This document shows positions 46,560 to 58,434 of a stretch of DNA of 64,000 nucleotides, piece after piece. Within the stretch, counting starts at the first letter, position 1; every line of letters starts with the position of its first letter. Where the stretch lies: NCBI GenBank assembly GCA_905116865.2, contig CAJHNH020003190.1, positions 500,376-564,375 of the forward strand, written 5' to 3'. Source of the DNA: Candidula unifasciata (lineage: Eukaryota; Mollusca; Gastropoda; Stylommatophora; Geomitridae). The notes beneath the pieces are model-generated. The model was not told the origin of the DNA. It saw only the letters and a program-made list of their open reading frames with translations, and ran no database searches. The translations under genes and the position numbers were made by a program.

Positions 46560-47225
46560 GCAGTTAAGTAGCATAGATACAAGGTCCTCGACAGTGACCG
46601 TTTACTCTATCCAGGGCTTCATGCAGGCGGTGCCTCTTGTCCGCAGCCACCCTGAGAAATGACTTTGCCTGCAAAACTTTGAGCCAATCTGCAATAGTAG
46701 GCAGTAGAAGTATATATCGCTTACATACTACCGGGGTATCATTTGTACATCCCAGAATTACCCGCATGGCTTCATTCCTTATGCGTTCAAATTTGCCCGG
46801 CTCTCTAGCGAAGTTGGTTAAACCTGACGTTCGCGGCGACCGGGTGACGAACTCCTTGTGGTCCGGGTTCACTCCCGGGGGTAGGCAGAAAAGCCACATT
46901 TCTCCCAGATTAACGGTACCTATAATGGAATCAAGGCCGAAGGGTTGCGATATCCATAGTACCGAGCCAAAGGGTTTACAACTCATGGTTTCTGGATACG
47001 TAAAAAAAAAAAAAAATGCGTTCAAATTTCATCAGCTGACTCTTTGATATGGTAAGCATTCCAAGCCCATAATCTATCACCGACATGATCACATGCTGGA
47101 ACATTGTGAACAACAATCTTTGTTCAATGTCCAGTGCTGCCATTATCATGAGAGCAATGAGTCCTTTTTGGCATTTCACTGCAACTGCATCCACATGATC
47201 CCTGAAGGACGGGTTTTTATCGAAT
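46560..47225 (-). pseudogene. LINE NLTR-4 thumb region, split by SINE
   Basis: Right part (47030-47200): KCQKGLIALMIMAALDIEQR, SVIDYGLGMLTISKSQLMKF. Left part (46564-46794): FERIRNEAMRVILGCTNDTP and VLQAKSFLRVAADKRHRLHE. The two halves continue in the same frame across the SINE, so the LINE was still open here when the SINE inserted. Confidence 0.87.
46795..47015 (+). mobile_element. tRNA-derived SINE with 14-bp TSD, family F
   Basis: A full-length SINE with tRNA-like head: A box TAGCGAAGTTGG (46806-46817) and B box GGTTCACTCCC (46866-46876). The body contains GGGTTGCGATATCCATAG. It ends in a 15-base A run. The flanking repeat ATGCGTTCAAATTT (46781-46794 and 47016-47029) is perfect, so the insertion into NLTR-4 is relatively recent. 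A truncated relative lies at 8794-8915. Confidence 0.93.
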
Positions 47226-47334
47226 ATGATACACTGATGTTACTGTTATTAACTGTATGATTTGGAACGTTAGCGTTTAGAGAGTGTTGCATATCAGCAG
47301 TAACGCCCATGTAGGCCCTCGCCTGGGAATCTTG

Positions 47335-48175
47335 TGTCTAGTGACTATGCCTGGCTGGTCGAGGATGTATTGCATAGTGTAACACGAAGTGTCGAGGATA
47401 TATCGCATGGCATGACACGATGTGTCAAGGATGTATCGCACGGCGTGACACGACTTGTCTCTTATGTCTGGCTGGTCGAAATTGTATGGTATGGTGTGAC
47501 ACGAAGTGTTTCTTATGTCTGGCTGGTCGAGATTGTATGGTATGGTGTGACACGAAGTGTTTCTTATGTCTGGCTGGTTGAGGATGTATCGCACGGCGTG
47601 ACACGACTAGTCTCTTATGTCTGGCTGGTCGAGATTGTATCGCACGGCGTGACACGACTTGTCTCTTATGTCTGGCTGGTCGAGATTGTATGGTATGGTG
47701 TGACACGAAGTGTTTCTTATGTCTGGCTGGTTGAGGATGTATCGCATGGCGTGACACCACGTGTCTCTTATGTCTGGCTGGTCGCGATTGTATTGCACGG
47801 CATGACACGACGTGTCTCTTATGTCTGGCTGGTCGAGATTGTATTGCACGGCATGACACGACGTGTCTCTTATGTCTGGCTGGTCGAGATTGTATTGCAC
47901 GGCATGACACGACGTGTCTCTTATGTCTGGCTGGTTGAGGATGTATCGCATGGCGTGACACCACGTGTCTCTTATGTCTGGCTGGTCGCGATTGTATTGC
48001 ACGGCATGACACGACATGTCTCTTATGTCTGGCTGGTCGAGATTGTATTGCACGGCATGACACGACGTGTCTCTTATGTCTGGCTGGTCGAGATTGTATT
48101 GCACGGCATGACACGACGTGTCTTATGTCTGGCTGGTCGAGGACTGTATCGCATGGCGTGACACGACATGTCTCT
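47335..48175. repeat. 51-bp minisatellite derived from LINE NLTR-4
   Basis: About 16 units of 51 bp. On the minus strand a unit translates as RDTSCHAVQYNLDQPDI, 17 codons. The NLTR-4 copy at 55.3-56.5 kb has RDTPVVCMRYNLGFPTI at the same place. The right edge continues directly into NLTR-4 coding sequence (AIRVILGCIRDMSCHAMRY). The array is thus an in-frame tandem expansion of 17 LINE codons. Both strands are open for over 200 codons as a result. Confidence 0.93.
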
Positions 48176-48440
48176 TATGCAGCCGAGGATCACTCTTATG
48201 GCTCTATTTTGCTCTTTTTCTATTTTTTTTCCAGCTGATTTTTGCTGACTGTGAGGAGACCAATCCCACAGTCAATCCCTGAGAGCATGAAACATAATCA
48301 GCAGTCTTTGTTCAATCTTAACTGATATCGTAGCCCTGAAAGCCGTCATTGCTTTTCTTGATTTTTTTATTTATTTTTTATTACGATATCATCAACATGA
48401 GGTCAGAAGGAGAGACACCTGTAGGCGGGGTTAACAAGAT
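48176..48440 (-). pseudogene. LINE NLTR-4 segment upstream of array
   Basis: Minus-strand translation in shifted frames shows IEQRLL-like sequence, then CGIGLLTVSKNQLEK and EKEQNRAIRVILGC, leading into the 51-bp array. It is the thumb region of NLTR-4. Confidence 0.78.
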
Positions 48441-48779
48441 ATCAAAGGTCCAATGACATTTCGGTACCCTCCACATACTGACAATGGGCATGGACATCTT
48501 GCCATATACTCAAGGGGGCGCCACCAGAGACAAGTTGGAAACTACTGACTGCTCTAGTCCCTGATTGCCCACACCATGTAGTCAGTGTGCCCAGTTTCTG
48601 ATGCATTGGTTTAGCTGTCCCGTCTCTGTCTGTACTCTGCCTTGACCTCAGTACACCATCCACAAATACACAGGGGGCAGGAATGGGCTGACACCAACAC
48701 CCAAAAGTTTTCCTCAGGTCGTTATCATATTAGGAAGAAAATATAGAATGGTTTGAAGGAATGGCAGAATTAGAGTTAC

Positions 48780-49330
48780 AGCAAGTGAAGGATGAAAAAA
48801 GGCTGAGCTAGATGATGCAACAGCATACACCGACAGTTCTGTTCATCGGGGTGTAAGATCTGGCTGGGGATTTTCAGCTAACGTGAAGAGAACACTCGTG
48901 GCAGGGCAAAATATAGATCTACAATTTCATGCATGGGCAATCACTGCAACTCTGATTTGGATAGTAGAAAACAGTAAGCAGAGTAATTACTATGTCTGAT
49001 TATCAGTCAGTATTGCCAAAGGTTCAAAATGGACTAATGTGGCATGAGTGGATACAAAGTATTAGTACGCCAACATTGCAGGGAATCATATGCGCATACT
49101 GTTCGGGATATGCAAGAGTACGAGGGAATGAAAGAGCGGATCTTCTGGCTACAAAAGCTATACCTAGGGGAACACCCGTACTGGACAAGGGAGATATTCC
49201 GAAGACCACATATGAATAATTGTTGCCAGAAGACACGAGATTAGATGAAATAACATGTCAAAGAATGTGTAAACGAGGAAATAAAAGTGGAACCGACAAT
49301 TATGTGAGGAAGAAAACGACCTGTGTATGA
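48780..49330 (+). pseudogene. Degenerate LINE RNase H (NLTR-4-like)
   Basis: AYTDSSVHRGVRSGWGFSAN near 48825-48885 corresponds to the first RNase H motif. A shifted RVRGNERADLLATKAIP near 49110-49165 corresponds to the last. Full of stops. More diverged than the other NLTR-4 copies, and on the opposite strand. Confidence 0.7.
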
Positions 49331-49884
49331 TCTGTGTGCTATGGAAACAGCATCTACACCGGTAAAAATTTGCTGCGGGAGACGGGACATCTATGGGTAT
49401 ACCCGGTGTTCAATGATGCCGATTCTTAAATAAGTAATCAGTAAAATACGCTTGATGATTTATTTATCTGAGGTCTTTTGAGTTGTGTAACAATTTCGAA
49501 AAAATATTTGTATGCGCAGTTGTAAGCTCGTATTGTGCTTTCTTGTGCTGATCAAAAGGTGTGCAAGATAAGCAAGCACAATGAACGCGTGAAAGAAACA
49601 TAATGGCTGAGAAACTCCTCAAAGTCGAACCAAAACCAAAACCTTGCAGACAGTGATTTCCTAGTAGTGACTCCAGAAGATTCATACTCAGCCACCTTAC
49701 TTACTGTAAGTACCCTAGTTGGATGCCACGTGGATATGTTTGTCCCTTCGCTGTTTCTGTTAACGATGGATTATATATAAACATTTCGGCAGACCAACAT
49801 GAGGCATGTGCATGGGTCAGACAGGCTTAATCTGACCAATAATGTTGGAATCTGACATCAGCTGAAGCAGTTGTTGATGTAACA

Positions 49885-49975
49885 AAGGTAACGGAAAAGT
49901 CGGGAGATGTGAACCAGCGTCATTGCACACATGTATAAACCACAAAGGCTCTGCCACCAGTACGGACAGCTGATA
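49885..49975 (+). repeat. Short repeat shared with 62960-63065
   Basis: GGCTCTGCCACCAGTAC, GACAGCTGATAA and CCAGCGTCA.TGCA occur here and, inverted, at 62960-63065. Possibly a SINE fragment. Confidence 0.45.
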
Positions 49976-51184
49976 ATAGATAATAAAATATAATAATAAT
50001 AAAAGACGACCACTAATTAGAGATGCTCATATCAGCACACTTGGTAGACAGAAATGGTTGTCACTCGGTGACATCTACTCTGCCAGATAGTACAACTGGG
50101 TTGAACTGATGGACCAGTGCAGACACTAAACAGGTGGCATTCAAATAAATGAAAGCTTGGTCGGTAGAGATATCCTGGGCTGGTTGCTGCATTGACCAAT
50201 GAGCACGAATGGAACAAAACCAATGTGCAGTGACCCCGCTTTTGAAAGCACAAAATAATATATGATAGCTACTTATCATAAAGGCAATATAACCTATCAA
50301 ACAAGCAAGGGCAAGAACTCTCTTCTCAGACTTTCAATTTGGTAAACTAATTCAACATACACTCGAATAGACTGTAATCACAGCTCACCCTAGGGCTACT
50401 GCAGTATCCTTATGGTTACGACTGTAGACTTGCAACCACAGTGAGTGTTAAGCACTTACAGATATACATTCGTTGTCTTCCACTCAACCTTGAAGGGTGT
50501 GGTAGAGAAGGGGGGAGAAGGAGCACTTCGAATAGAAGTGTGATATTTAATGTCATTTCTGGCAAAGCATGTAATATTTGTAATGGTAAAGGTACCCTGC
50601 GTGTGTACTTGTGTTATAAATACGAGGCAGGTTTGACTTTACACATTATATAATAGTGCATTTAAATTTTGAAATAAATGAGCGACTGATATTTAACTTT
50701 ATTTATATTAGATTTACTCTTCCTCTGTGATTCCATCATCTATACATATAATTACACATAACATCAAAGCTGTTATAGAAAGCTATTTTTTATGCTCTGT
50801 TTTTCATCCTCAGGTTTCTCACCGGACTGTGAATTGTGGGCCTATATATCCCTCTCTGCTAAAGATGACAAGGCAATGCGATAGACACTTTATCTACGAC
50901 GTCTAATTATGCATTCATTAGATAAACAGTATTGTATTGAAACAGTCCACAACTTGTCTTCCCCAAGTCTGCAGGTATACACCGCAGATGTGTGTCGACG
51001 TGGTTCCGTTAAGCTATCGACAAGTAGCAAGCATCGACTGGAACAACTCACAGAATACAACTTACTGTAGATATTTCAGAAAGTTTTCAAGACAAATAGT
51101 TCAAAAAAGAATATTATCAATTAAACTAAATCAAACATGTCCTAAAATTAAAAGAACAACCAAAGTGAGAGCCAATTCTGCAAA
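49976..51184. other. Non-coding DNA upstream of the 780-codon ORF
   Basis: No exon supported. The 90-codon frame at 50937-51209 overlaps the start of the long ORF in another frame and has no similarity that I recognise. I see no clear TATA box. Confidence 0.4.
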
Positions 51185-53527
51185 ATGGATAGCACATGCC
51201 TACCGATAAAGTTGTTTTCTAGAGATATGAGTGGCCGTTTTTCGTCTCCAAACACAAGCGAAAGTAAAAGATTGAAAGAGGAAAGTATACATTGTCTAGT
51301 GCAAGTGAAAGAACAGCCTGAAACACACAGAGCCGGGTTTCGGGACTGCCATAGAGACAGTCGTTGCGTCACGTATCAACCACAACATACGCCATTCTTT
51401 TGTTTGTCGGCCGAGTCCTCTGCTGCAAGCATCTTCATTTGTGATGCGATCATACAAAAATCAGACACAGCTCTGGTTACTCTTCAGCAACCTAGAAAAC
51501 TGACTGACCTCAAGCACTCACACTCCTTCAGCAATATTTCCCATGGGGGTTTACCCAAGTTCTCTTATCCCAACAGTGTACTTACTGTCACTCCCCGCCA
51601 CAAGTGCTCGGCCTGCGGTCAACGTCTACAAACTGTTCGGGCTGAAAGTGTCGCATGCCAAGCCCCCGATGATCACATTTATCCTCCATTGAGAGCATTC
51701 AAGTCTGTACAGGTGAATTTATGTGATCTAGAGAAACTCTCTAGGGTTCATTTCCAAACACCACAGTGTGTCTCTTGTGGTAGTTCTATGAAAAACAATG
51801 TCCCTGGAAATCCTTCAACTAAGGACAAATGTAAAGAAGAAGCAGAAAATTACGGAATTCCTATATGTAAGGGGAATCTCTGTCCATGCTTCACTGCGCT
51901 TGCACAAAAGCAGCATCTTTGCCTGTCATCTAAAATTGAAAAGCTTCAAACTTCAGAAAAAGTATCTGCCAATATAGAAACTGGCATGCCATTATCACAG
52001 AAGCAGAACAGTTCCTTTTTGCCAGAAATGTCCACGCTTCAGGGTTTCGGCAATAGATGTGAAAGTAAAACGTTTGGTCCGGTTACAAACAGCAACAAAG
52101 AGAAAGCTCATATAAGTAAACATCCTGTCAGTTCAGAACAACATAAACACCGAGATATCCGTAAATCTCGGCCTTCTCAAGCCCTGAGAATAATAAAGAC
52201 CGACACGTTCAACAAGAATATACTCAAAGCAGAAGACAGCACAAAACAGCTGTTAGCAGCCAAAGTCAAGCAGAGCTACAATATAGACAGATGCACACCC
52301 CAGCCAGAACATGTTATGCAGTATCCATGCCTCAAAAGAAAATATGTTCGAACAAAACAAAAGACCCCCAACCGTGAATCGTTGACACCTCGCAGTAAAA
52401 AGACTTTTAAAAGATCGACTTCCCATTCCACGCATCCAACGACTATTTTTCATTTAAAAATTACCAAATCAAGCCTAGAGTCACAGAAAACGCCACCAAC
52501 ACAAAAGCAGTTTCCGGTCAAACAGCGCAATGTAAGGGCTGCTTCGGCGATCAGTTTTCGCCGATTTCGATGGAGTAATGATTCGTCTGCTGAAATATGT
52601 CAGCAAATTGTTCCTACGATACATAATATTTCGCCAAGGAGTAAAGCAACATCCCACCCTGCAACAGCGGAGCATACGCCTGGAGTTTCACCTTTTGCTT
52701 GCCCCATAGATTCAGCACCGCTTACTTCTGGTTTACCATTATGGAAAAACATTGTGCAGTTCTTGAAAAATACCTTTTTACCAAATTCTTTAGATCCTCT
52801 AGCGAAATTATATTCCCGCGAAAGTCAAGTGGATGGGCCAGAGCTGTTGTATTTGCTTGAATTGAAACAAAATAAACTCAAGTTTGTAGACCCATCCTTA
52901 AGAAGGTCGAACAGTGATGTCAGTCCAGATCAACTGTTCAAGTTTGGAAGTACCAGCTTAGACAACTATGCTCCTGTGAAATGCACAGTCAAGAAGTCAA
53001 GTCACAATGAACGCAATTTTTCTTGTCAAAGTTCTGTGCCAACTGATACAAGATTTAGATTATTCAAACAGGATTTTCCTGTTATCAAGCAGAATCTGAG
53101 AATTTGTCGATCAAAAAGCACTATAAGTTCTAATTCAGAATACATCAAAACTAGCTTGAATTCACATCTTAAACAGAAATCCCGAAAAAGTATCGCTGAT
53201 AATGATTGTTTTTCCACACATGAAATGTGGAGTGGGACACACAACATGAAACCCACCAACCGATCTTTTATAAGCAGTCAAAATTCCAGAAGAAATGCAT
53301 TTGTCGTTCCCATGAATCGCTCAGTTGGCGAGAAGTACAACTATGCGTGTAGTAAAGAGGCTAAAGTAAGACTGAGCCCCAGATCACTATCGCCTGCACC
53401 AAGGTCACACAGTGCCATAATGACGACTGGAGTATCGCAAGGGGTGTCCAGTATACTACCAGAGAGGATTAGTTTGCGAGACCGCCAGTCTCACCCTAGA
53501 CAAAAGACATACGATTATTCATTGTAA
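51185..53527 (+). CDS. Unknown 780-aa protein, single long ORF
   Basis: An uninterrupted 2343-bp frame, far longer than chance allows in this AT-rich DNA and not built from repeats. I place the start at ATG 51185 because an in-frame TAA lies at 51149-51151, no ATG lies between, and the context (AAAATGG) is good. Met15 is an alternative. The product is hydrophilic, Ser/Thr/Lys/Arg-rich and probably largely disordered, with no signal peptide or membrane segment. Two CxxC pairs, CSAC (141-144) and CVSC (195-198), could bind a metal. A more ordered, partly hydrophobic stretch (about residues 510-580) includes GLPLWKNIVQFLKNTFLPNS and ESQVDGPELLYLLELKQN. The C-terminus is rich in SPRS-type motifs. 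It may be an intronless gene or one large exon. No family recognised. Confidence 0.8.
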   Translation: MDSTCLPIKLFSRDMSGRFSSPNTSESKRLKEESIHCLVQVKEQPETHRAGFRDCHRDSRCVTYQPQHTPFFCLSAESSAASIFICDAIIQKSDTALVTLQQPRKLTDLKHSHSFSNISHGGLPKFSYPNSVLTVTPRHKCSACGQRLQTVRAESVACQAPDDHIYPPLRAFKSVQVNLCDLEKLSRVHFQTPQCVSCGSSMKNNVPGNPSTKDKCKEEAENYGIPICKGNLCPCFTALAQKQHLCLSSKIEKLQTSEKVSANIETGMPLSQKQNSSFLPEMSTLQGFGNRCESKTFGPVTNSNKEKAHISKHPVSSEQHKHRDIRKSRPSQALRIIKTDTFNKNILKAEDSTKQLLAAKVKQSYNIDRCTPQPEHVMQYPCLKRKYVRTKQKTPNRESLTPRSKKTFKRSTSHSTHPTTIFHLKITKSSLESQKTPPTQKQFPVKQRNVRAASAISFRRFRWSNDSSAEICQQIVPTIHNISPRSKATSHPATAEHTPGVSPFACPIDSAPLTSGLPLWKNIVQFLKNTFLPNSLDPLAKLYSRESQVDGPELLYLLELKQNKLKFVDPSLRRSNSDVSPDQLFKFGSTSLDNYAPVKCTVKKSSHNERNFSCQSSVPTDTRFRLFKQDFPVIKQNLRICRSKSTISSNSEYIKTSLNSHLKQKSRKSIADNDCFSTHEMWSGTHNMKPTNRSFISSQNSRRNAFVVPMNRSVGEKYNYACSKEAKVRLSPRSLSPAPRSHSAIMTTGVSQGVSSILPERISLRDRQSHPRQKTYDYSL

Positions 53528-54395
53528 ATTACCACAAAGAAAGATCGCAATAACCGTTTAGTCAGCGGTCTAACTTTGTCGGTTCTAATGTTCAGTTACT
53601 TCTAGTGCCAACAATGTGAAAATCGCAACTTTTTCAGTCAGTTAAATTGCCAGAAATTAATCATGTGTCGCTTTTAATATCACCAGTTTAGCCAAGCTAT
53701 TCAGTTCCAATACGGATTTTGAATTTTAAAATTGACGCTGCTTCATTCTTGAGTCGAAAATGTCGAAGAATTCATAAACTAATTTAAGTAAATGTATTTT
53801 GCCAAGATTTCCCTGAATTACAGATTCCGAATTCACGAGCTCATGAACTCAGATTAAGGCAATTGTCTAGAAAGTTTGGTGCCTGGTAAAATGCAGAGTT
53901 ATCCCCTTGTTTTAGTGGCTACTTTAGGCCAGCTGTGCACTTATATGCATTTGACCAATCTCCCCATCCTCCGAACCTGGAGAAAGATCCTCTGCGGATT
54001 AAGCTGAAACGACACACACACACACACACACACACGCACGCATGCACGCACACACACAAATGGAGTTACACTTGAGCACACTCAGAGTTCTCCGAGGCTG
54101 GAAGATGATTAACTTATATTTATTCATGTCCTAATATAACTCTCCTGCAAACCTGTTCAAACTTCAGATTATTATTTATTTCACGTTTAGTATATTAACA
54201 TCTATATCAGCCCCGCCCACCCCTCCCCCCTCCCCATATCTATGCGAAAAGAGCGGTCAGTTCGGACTTTGGGATGGAGTCCAGGTCTGTTCCTGAAAGA
54301 TGATGTAGACTTTGGTCCGTTACTAGGCAACAGCTCTCAGTGCCATGTACTTGTCCCATCTCTTCTTCCCCCTCTCCTCTTGATGCCAGGAAATT
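53528..54395. other. 3' flank, non-coding
   Basis: No AATAAA close after the stop. A CA microsatellite lies at 54011-54035. Confidence 0.45.
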
Positions 54396-54555
54396 TCGCT
54401 GTGTGGTATCCTCCAGCATATAGCCGTCCACTGTTTGACAGACTGAAATGGTTTGACACCTGGAGATGGTTGATGTCGCTGTGTGGTATCCTCCAGCATA
54501 TAGCCGTCCACTGTTTGACAGACTGAAATGGTTTGACACATGGAGATGGTTGATG
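54396..54555. repeat. 80-bp tandem duplication
   Basis: Two adjacent, almost identical 80-bp copies (54396-54475 and 54476-54555) beginning TCGCTGTGTGGTATCCTCCA. They differ at one base (CACCTGG and CACATGG). Confidence 0.95.
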
Positions 54556-54954
54556 TCGCTGTCAAGCTGATGCTGAAAAAGAATAAACACAAAATATAAA
54601 TGGAAGGTTGGAAACAGAAAACAACCAATTGATCTGTTATTTATGCTTCTCTTTAGTCGAGATTTCAAGTCGTACGTTACTTTATCCTTTTTAATATATA
54701 CTTATCATCTAATATTGTTTCAAATATCTTTTAAGCATGGCATATATACAAGATTTTGTCACATGAAACACGATTAATGGCTTTATTTCAAGCGTTTCAC
54801 AGTATACTAGCAAGTGGTGCAGAATTGTGGAAAAACAGTTATCAGAAAGCAAGCATACACCAGGAGCCGTTGAAAAACGAAACACGAGAGAGCGGAAAAC
54901 GGAAGGCAAAATACACAATGAATGGAGAAAATACCATAAAATAGATAAAGGCAT

Positions 54955-55140
54955 CATTCTTCTTCTAAGCGTTTACCGGTTGTAAATTCCAAATATAATG
55001 TCTGGTTGTTCGTTCACTTCCGAACTTTGGTCTTTTTCTAGAACGAGTTTTGCGTAGCTGTTTTACAGATTTGACTTATTTGTATGCAGACTATAGGTTC
55101 CTCGCTTCTCAGGCAGATGCACTGCTACCTCAAAGGAAAC
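54955..55140 (-). mobile_element. Family G repeat, 3' half
   Basis: The minus strand reads TAGTCTGCATACAAATAAG, then GAAGTGAACGAACAACCAGA, then a GAAGAAGAA end, matching 15735-16045. Confidence 0.72.
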
Positions 55141-55314
55141 ACTCCCGAGTTACCTACTTCGACTTGCTTATTAGAAAGGCAGGGAATTTGTGTTCGCTCT
55201 CTGTACCAGAATGAAGCATAGAAACGCCTACAGAAGGAAGGTATGCTCAATATTGAATCTGCATGACTAAGAAAGAAGCGATTTTCTAAAGATTTGATTT
55301 GATTTGATTCAAGA

Positions 55315-56510
55315 AACGACATCACAGCACTCGGGGAATTCCCATAAGCGCTCTGTCCCCATCTTCAGCAGCCAGCAAGGAGTTCCAAAACTAATGTTGC
55401 CAGTAGCATTCTGATTGAACGTCCGTCTTGCCTTTCCTCTGAGCCTCGAACATCTGCCAGAACCTCTCGTCACTCCCCCCTCCATCAATATCACCAGACT
55501 GGTGATCCATCTGCCCCTCCAAACTGTACACGCTCTCCCACAAGTCACTGACCACGTCTGCCTTATCATGTATCAGTATTCCACCAAGTTGTACAGAGCC
55601 AGCCAGTCTGTCCGCCTGTTCATTTCCCAACACATCGGCGTACCCGGTTAAAAAATCCAGACAATACTCCTAACCCGTGTCTTCCGCAGCGATGCATGCC
55701 ACTCTGCATGAAGCATACCTGTTCTGATCTTCCTCAGCATGCTTTCTGAGTCAGTTACAACCACGATGTGTGTGTGAGTCGTGTTCTATAGCCAGCGGAA
55801 AGCTGCAGTGACCGCCTCCACCTCCATTCTAAAGCTGGATGTTGTGGTATAATATGCTAGGCTCTTCTGCACTAAACGTCGACCATTACCTTTTGCTAAG
55901 AAGCCCCAAGCACTTCTTTTGCCTCTTGACACTGAACCGTCTGTGTAAATGATCAAATCCTCTGAGCAAGCATTATCTTGAATTAATTGCTGAATTTTCA
56001 CCTCCGTGGCACCTGCTGGCCAGTCTCTGCATTCCCGGCTCAGCGTGATTATGACTCTACACAAGTCTGACAGGTCAGGTGGCCTAATGTTCTCAAGGAT
56101 GCAAACCTGTCTGATTGTGTCTTTTAGCCTGAGCCATCCTTGACCTCCCTCTTATCAGCCGTTGACCCTTAACTGCACTCAGAGCTTCATGCAAAGGGTC
56201 GTATGTGTCTGCAGCTACCCTGAGATATAAATTCGCCTGCAGCAACTTGTGCCTACCTGCAATCGTCGGAAAACCAAGATTGTATCGCATACACACCACT
56301 GGGGTGTCTCTGGTGCAACCCAGAATGACCCGCAAAGCCGCGTTCTGTGTGCGCCCTAGTTTGTCCATCTGACTCTTTGACTCAGGTCATAATCAACCAG
56401 TGACAGGATCAGGTGCTGATATAGTGTGAAAAGCATTCTCTGCTCTATGTCAATTGCAGCCATAGTCTTAAGTGCACTAAGTCCTTTTTGGCATCTCGTT
56501 TTCTAAAGAG
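55315..56510 (-). pseudogene. LINE NLTR-4 copy (thumb to 3' end)
   Basis: The thumb is at 56093-56368: AALRVILGCTRDTPVVCMRY and LYLRVAADTYDPLHEAL. The RNase H start is at 55786-56064: IIYTDGSVSRGKRSAWGFLA, with FRMEVEAVTAAFRWL. A later block LGNEQADRLAGSVQLGG lies at 55570-55635. The C-terminus is ERLWEFPECCDVVS and a stop at 55309. The frame is broken in several places. It is the best reference for the segments that seeded the minisatellites. Confidence 0.85.
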
Positions 56511-56570
56511 AGACAGACATGTGCAATAACCAACAGCACAAGATTTTATGGTAACAACAGAAATGACAAT

Positions 56571-56571
<1 letters not shown>

Positions 56572-56641
<70 letters not shown>
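56572..56641. repeat. (GA)n microsatellite
   Basis: About 35 GA units. Confidence 0.98.
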
Positions 56642-56644
<3 letters not shown>

Positions 56645-57589
56645 TATTCTGCTCCGTGTCCAGCGGTAAATGTATCGAGGTATATGTTCTGATTGCTGTC
56701 AACTGTACATTGGCTGTACAGACCTGGCTGGTACTTTTCCTATGGTGCGTTTTTTTTGGCCGGATCCATACTTAAGTCTAAATTCACGCAACCTGATATG
56801 CGTTATTTCATTGAACATTAGATCTTCTGTCAGCAGTCGCCTTCTCGTGTAGTCTGCAGATTGTCTTACTTTCTATCGTGAGTAGGGAGGGTCGAAGGGG
56901 AGGGGTTACGGTTAGGTATTGATTTCTTGGTTGTCAGGGTCTAGGTATTTGTTTTTCCATCAGCGGTCGGGGTGTCGAGCGGGATGAGTACAGATTTGTT
57001 AGTGGCATGCAAAACACATCAATAGTAACAATTTCTTCAGTTGTTGTTTTTTTCTTCAAATAAATAAACTACACGTAGTCATCTTTTCTATACAGCCAAG
57101 GATGACTTTGACGTTTTTTCCACCAATGTGACGTTTGTGATTAGCCATGCTATATCTATTACCACAGAATACTTTCGGTTTAAATTGATCTCATATACTA
57201 CTAAGTCATAAAATTCAAAGTTGTCTAACCATTTATAGCTTAAAAGATTTACTCGCTGGTTTTAACATTTATGCCAACGATTTAGCTTTACTAGATGAAG
57301 TGAATTGATCATGGACAGGATGAGCTTCATGTGCATTCCAGGTTTGTGTAATTTTTAGGTAACCGTGTGGATAAAGTATTTGTGAACAATGTCGTGTTAG
57401 CATCTTACTCGTAGCTCTCAAATAAATCTCCCACCAAAATATTAACTAAACAGAATGGCAGGCTACTTATCGTCTGCTGGAGATCACTTGTGCCTCTGGA
57501 GCATGTCAGGATCGGCCCTGAAGCACCATTAAAATAAAATAAGCACGTTGAGATAATAATCACGCCAGGCAGGTATTGCTGAAAATGTA
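56645..57589. other. Non-coding DNA, no gene seen
   Basis: No exon or known repeat that I can support. Confidence 0.4.
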
Positions 57590-58045
57590 ACCAAACTGCC
57601 ATTGGTACTAGAAGAAAATATTCAATTAGGTGACGTCATTATCCATACATATGGCTCAGTAATTCATGGGGTGCGGACTGGTTGGGCACACATAATGCAA
57701 GTGAATGGAAGAACAGACAGGAAGAAAGTCGGTCATTCAGTTTAACTGCTATTTAAGTCTGACGATGGAGATAGAAGCTGTTAATGGACACTTGCATTAC
57801 TCGCACAACAGAAAGCAACTCGCGGACTGAAAGTGACAGACTCAATGAGCATACTTAAGAAGATCCAAACTGGCAAACTCAGATTAGAATAGATTGACAG
57901 TATCCGTAATCCCATCCAGAAGTCCCTCCTCAAGAAACTATCTTGGCTGAACACGGCGGTAGTCGCCGGGGTGAACAGAAACGAAATAGCCGAAAGACTG
58001 GTCGTATTAGCAGGGCTTGGTGGATGAACAAGTATGGGTGGGGCA
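57590..58045 (+). pseudogene. Degenerate LINE RNase H (NLTR-4-like)
   Basis: IIHTYGSVIHGVRTGWAHIM near 57635-57695 corresponds to the first RNase H motif with catalytic Asp changed to Tyr. A KVTDSMSILKKIQTGKLRLE stretch near 57825-57885 corresponds to the third motif, and GVNRNEIAERL near 57970 to the last. Stops intervene. Confidence 0.68.
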
Positions 58046-58434
58046 AATACTGAATGCCAAGCGTTTCAAATCCGTTGAGACAAACGAGTCAGGGACGATC
58101 AGTCGTTAGTCGAGGTTTCAACATCACTAGCCCCATTACTAAACCTTTCCTTTACCAGTGTCAATCACAGCAAGGGTCTCCTCTAGGTCTTTCAGTCAGT
58201 CCCACTGTTGCTGTGTAAATGATGAACTTACGGCAACATATATATTTATTATGTTCAAGCTTAGGCCACCAATCTCCGTCTGTACTTTCTGCACCTCCCC
58301 GGCATCATGATTCCACCGAATCACCACATGTTTCAGTTCCTCCTACACTTGCAGATATTGCCGATGTCTTCCATGTCCAGCAGGTTTACAAAGCTGACTT
58401 ATCCAGGGCAATAATATTTGTCTGTATTCAGCTC

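Noticed and set aside
47334..48161. Plus-strand 275-codon and minus-strand 229-codon frames as repetitive proteins
   Set aside because: The frames are a tandemly amplified LINE segment. The plus-strand frame is antisense, and there is no start context or flanking gene structure.
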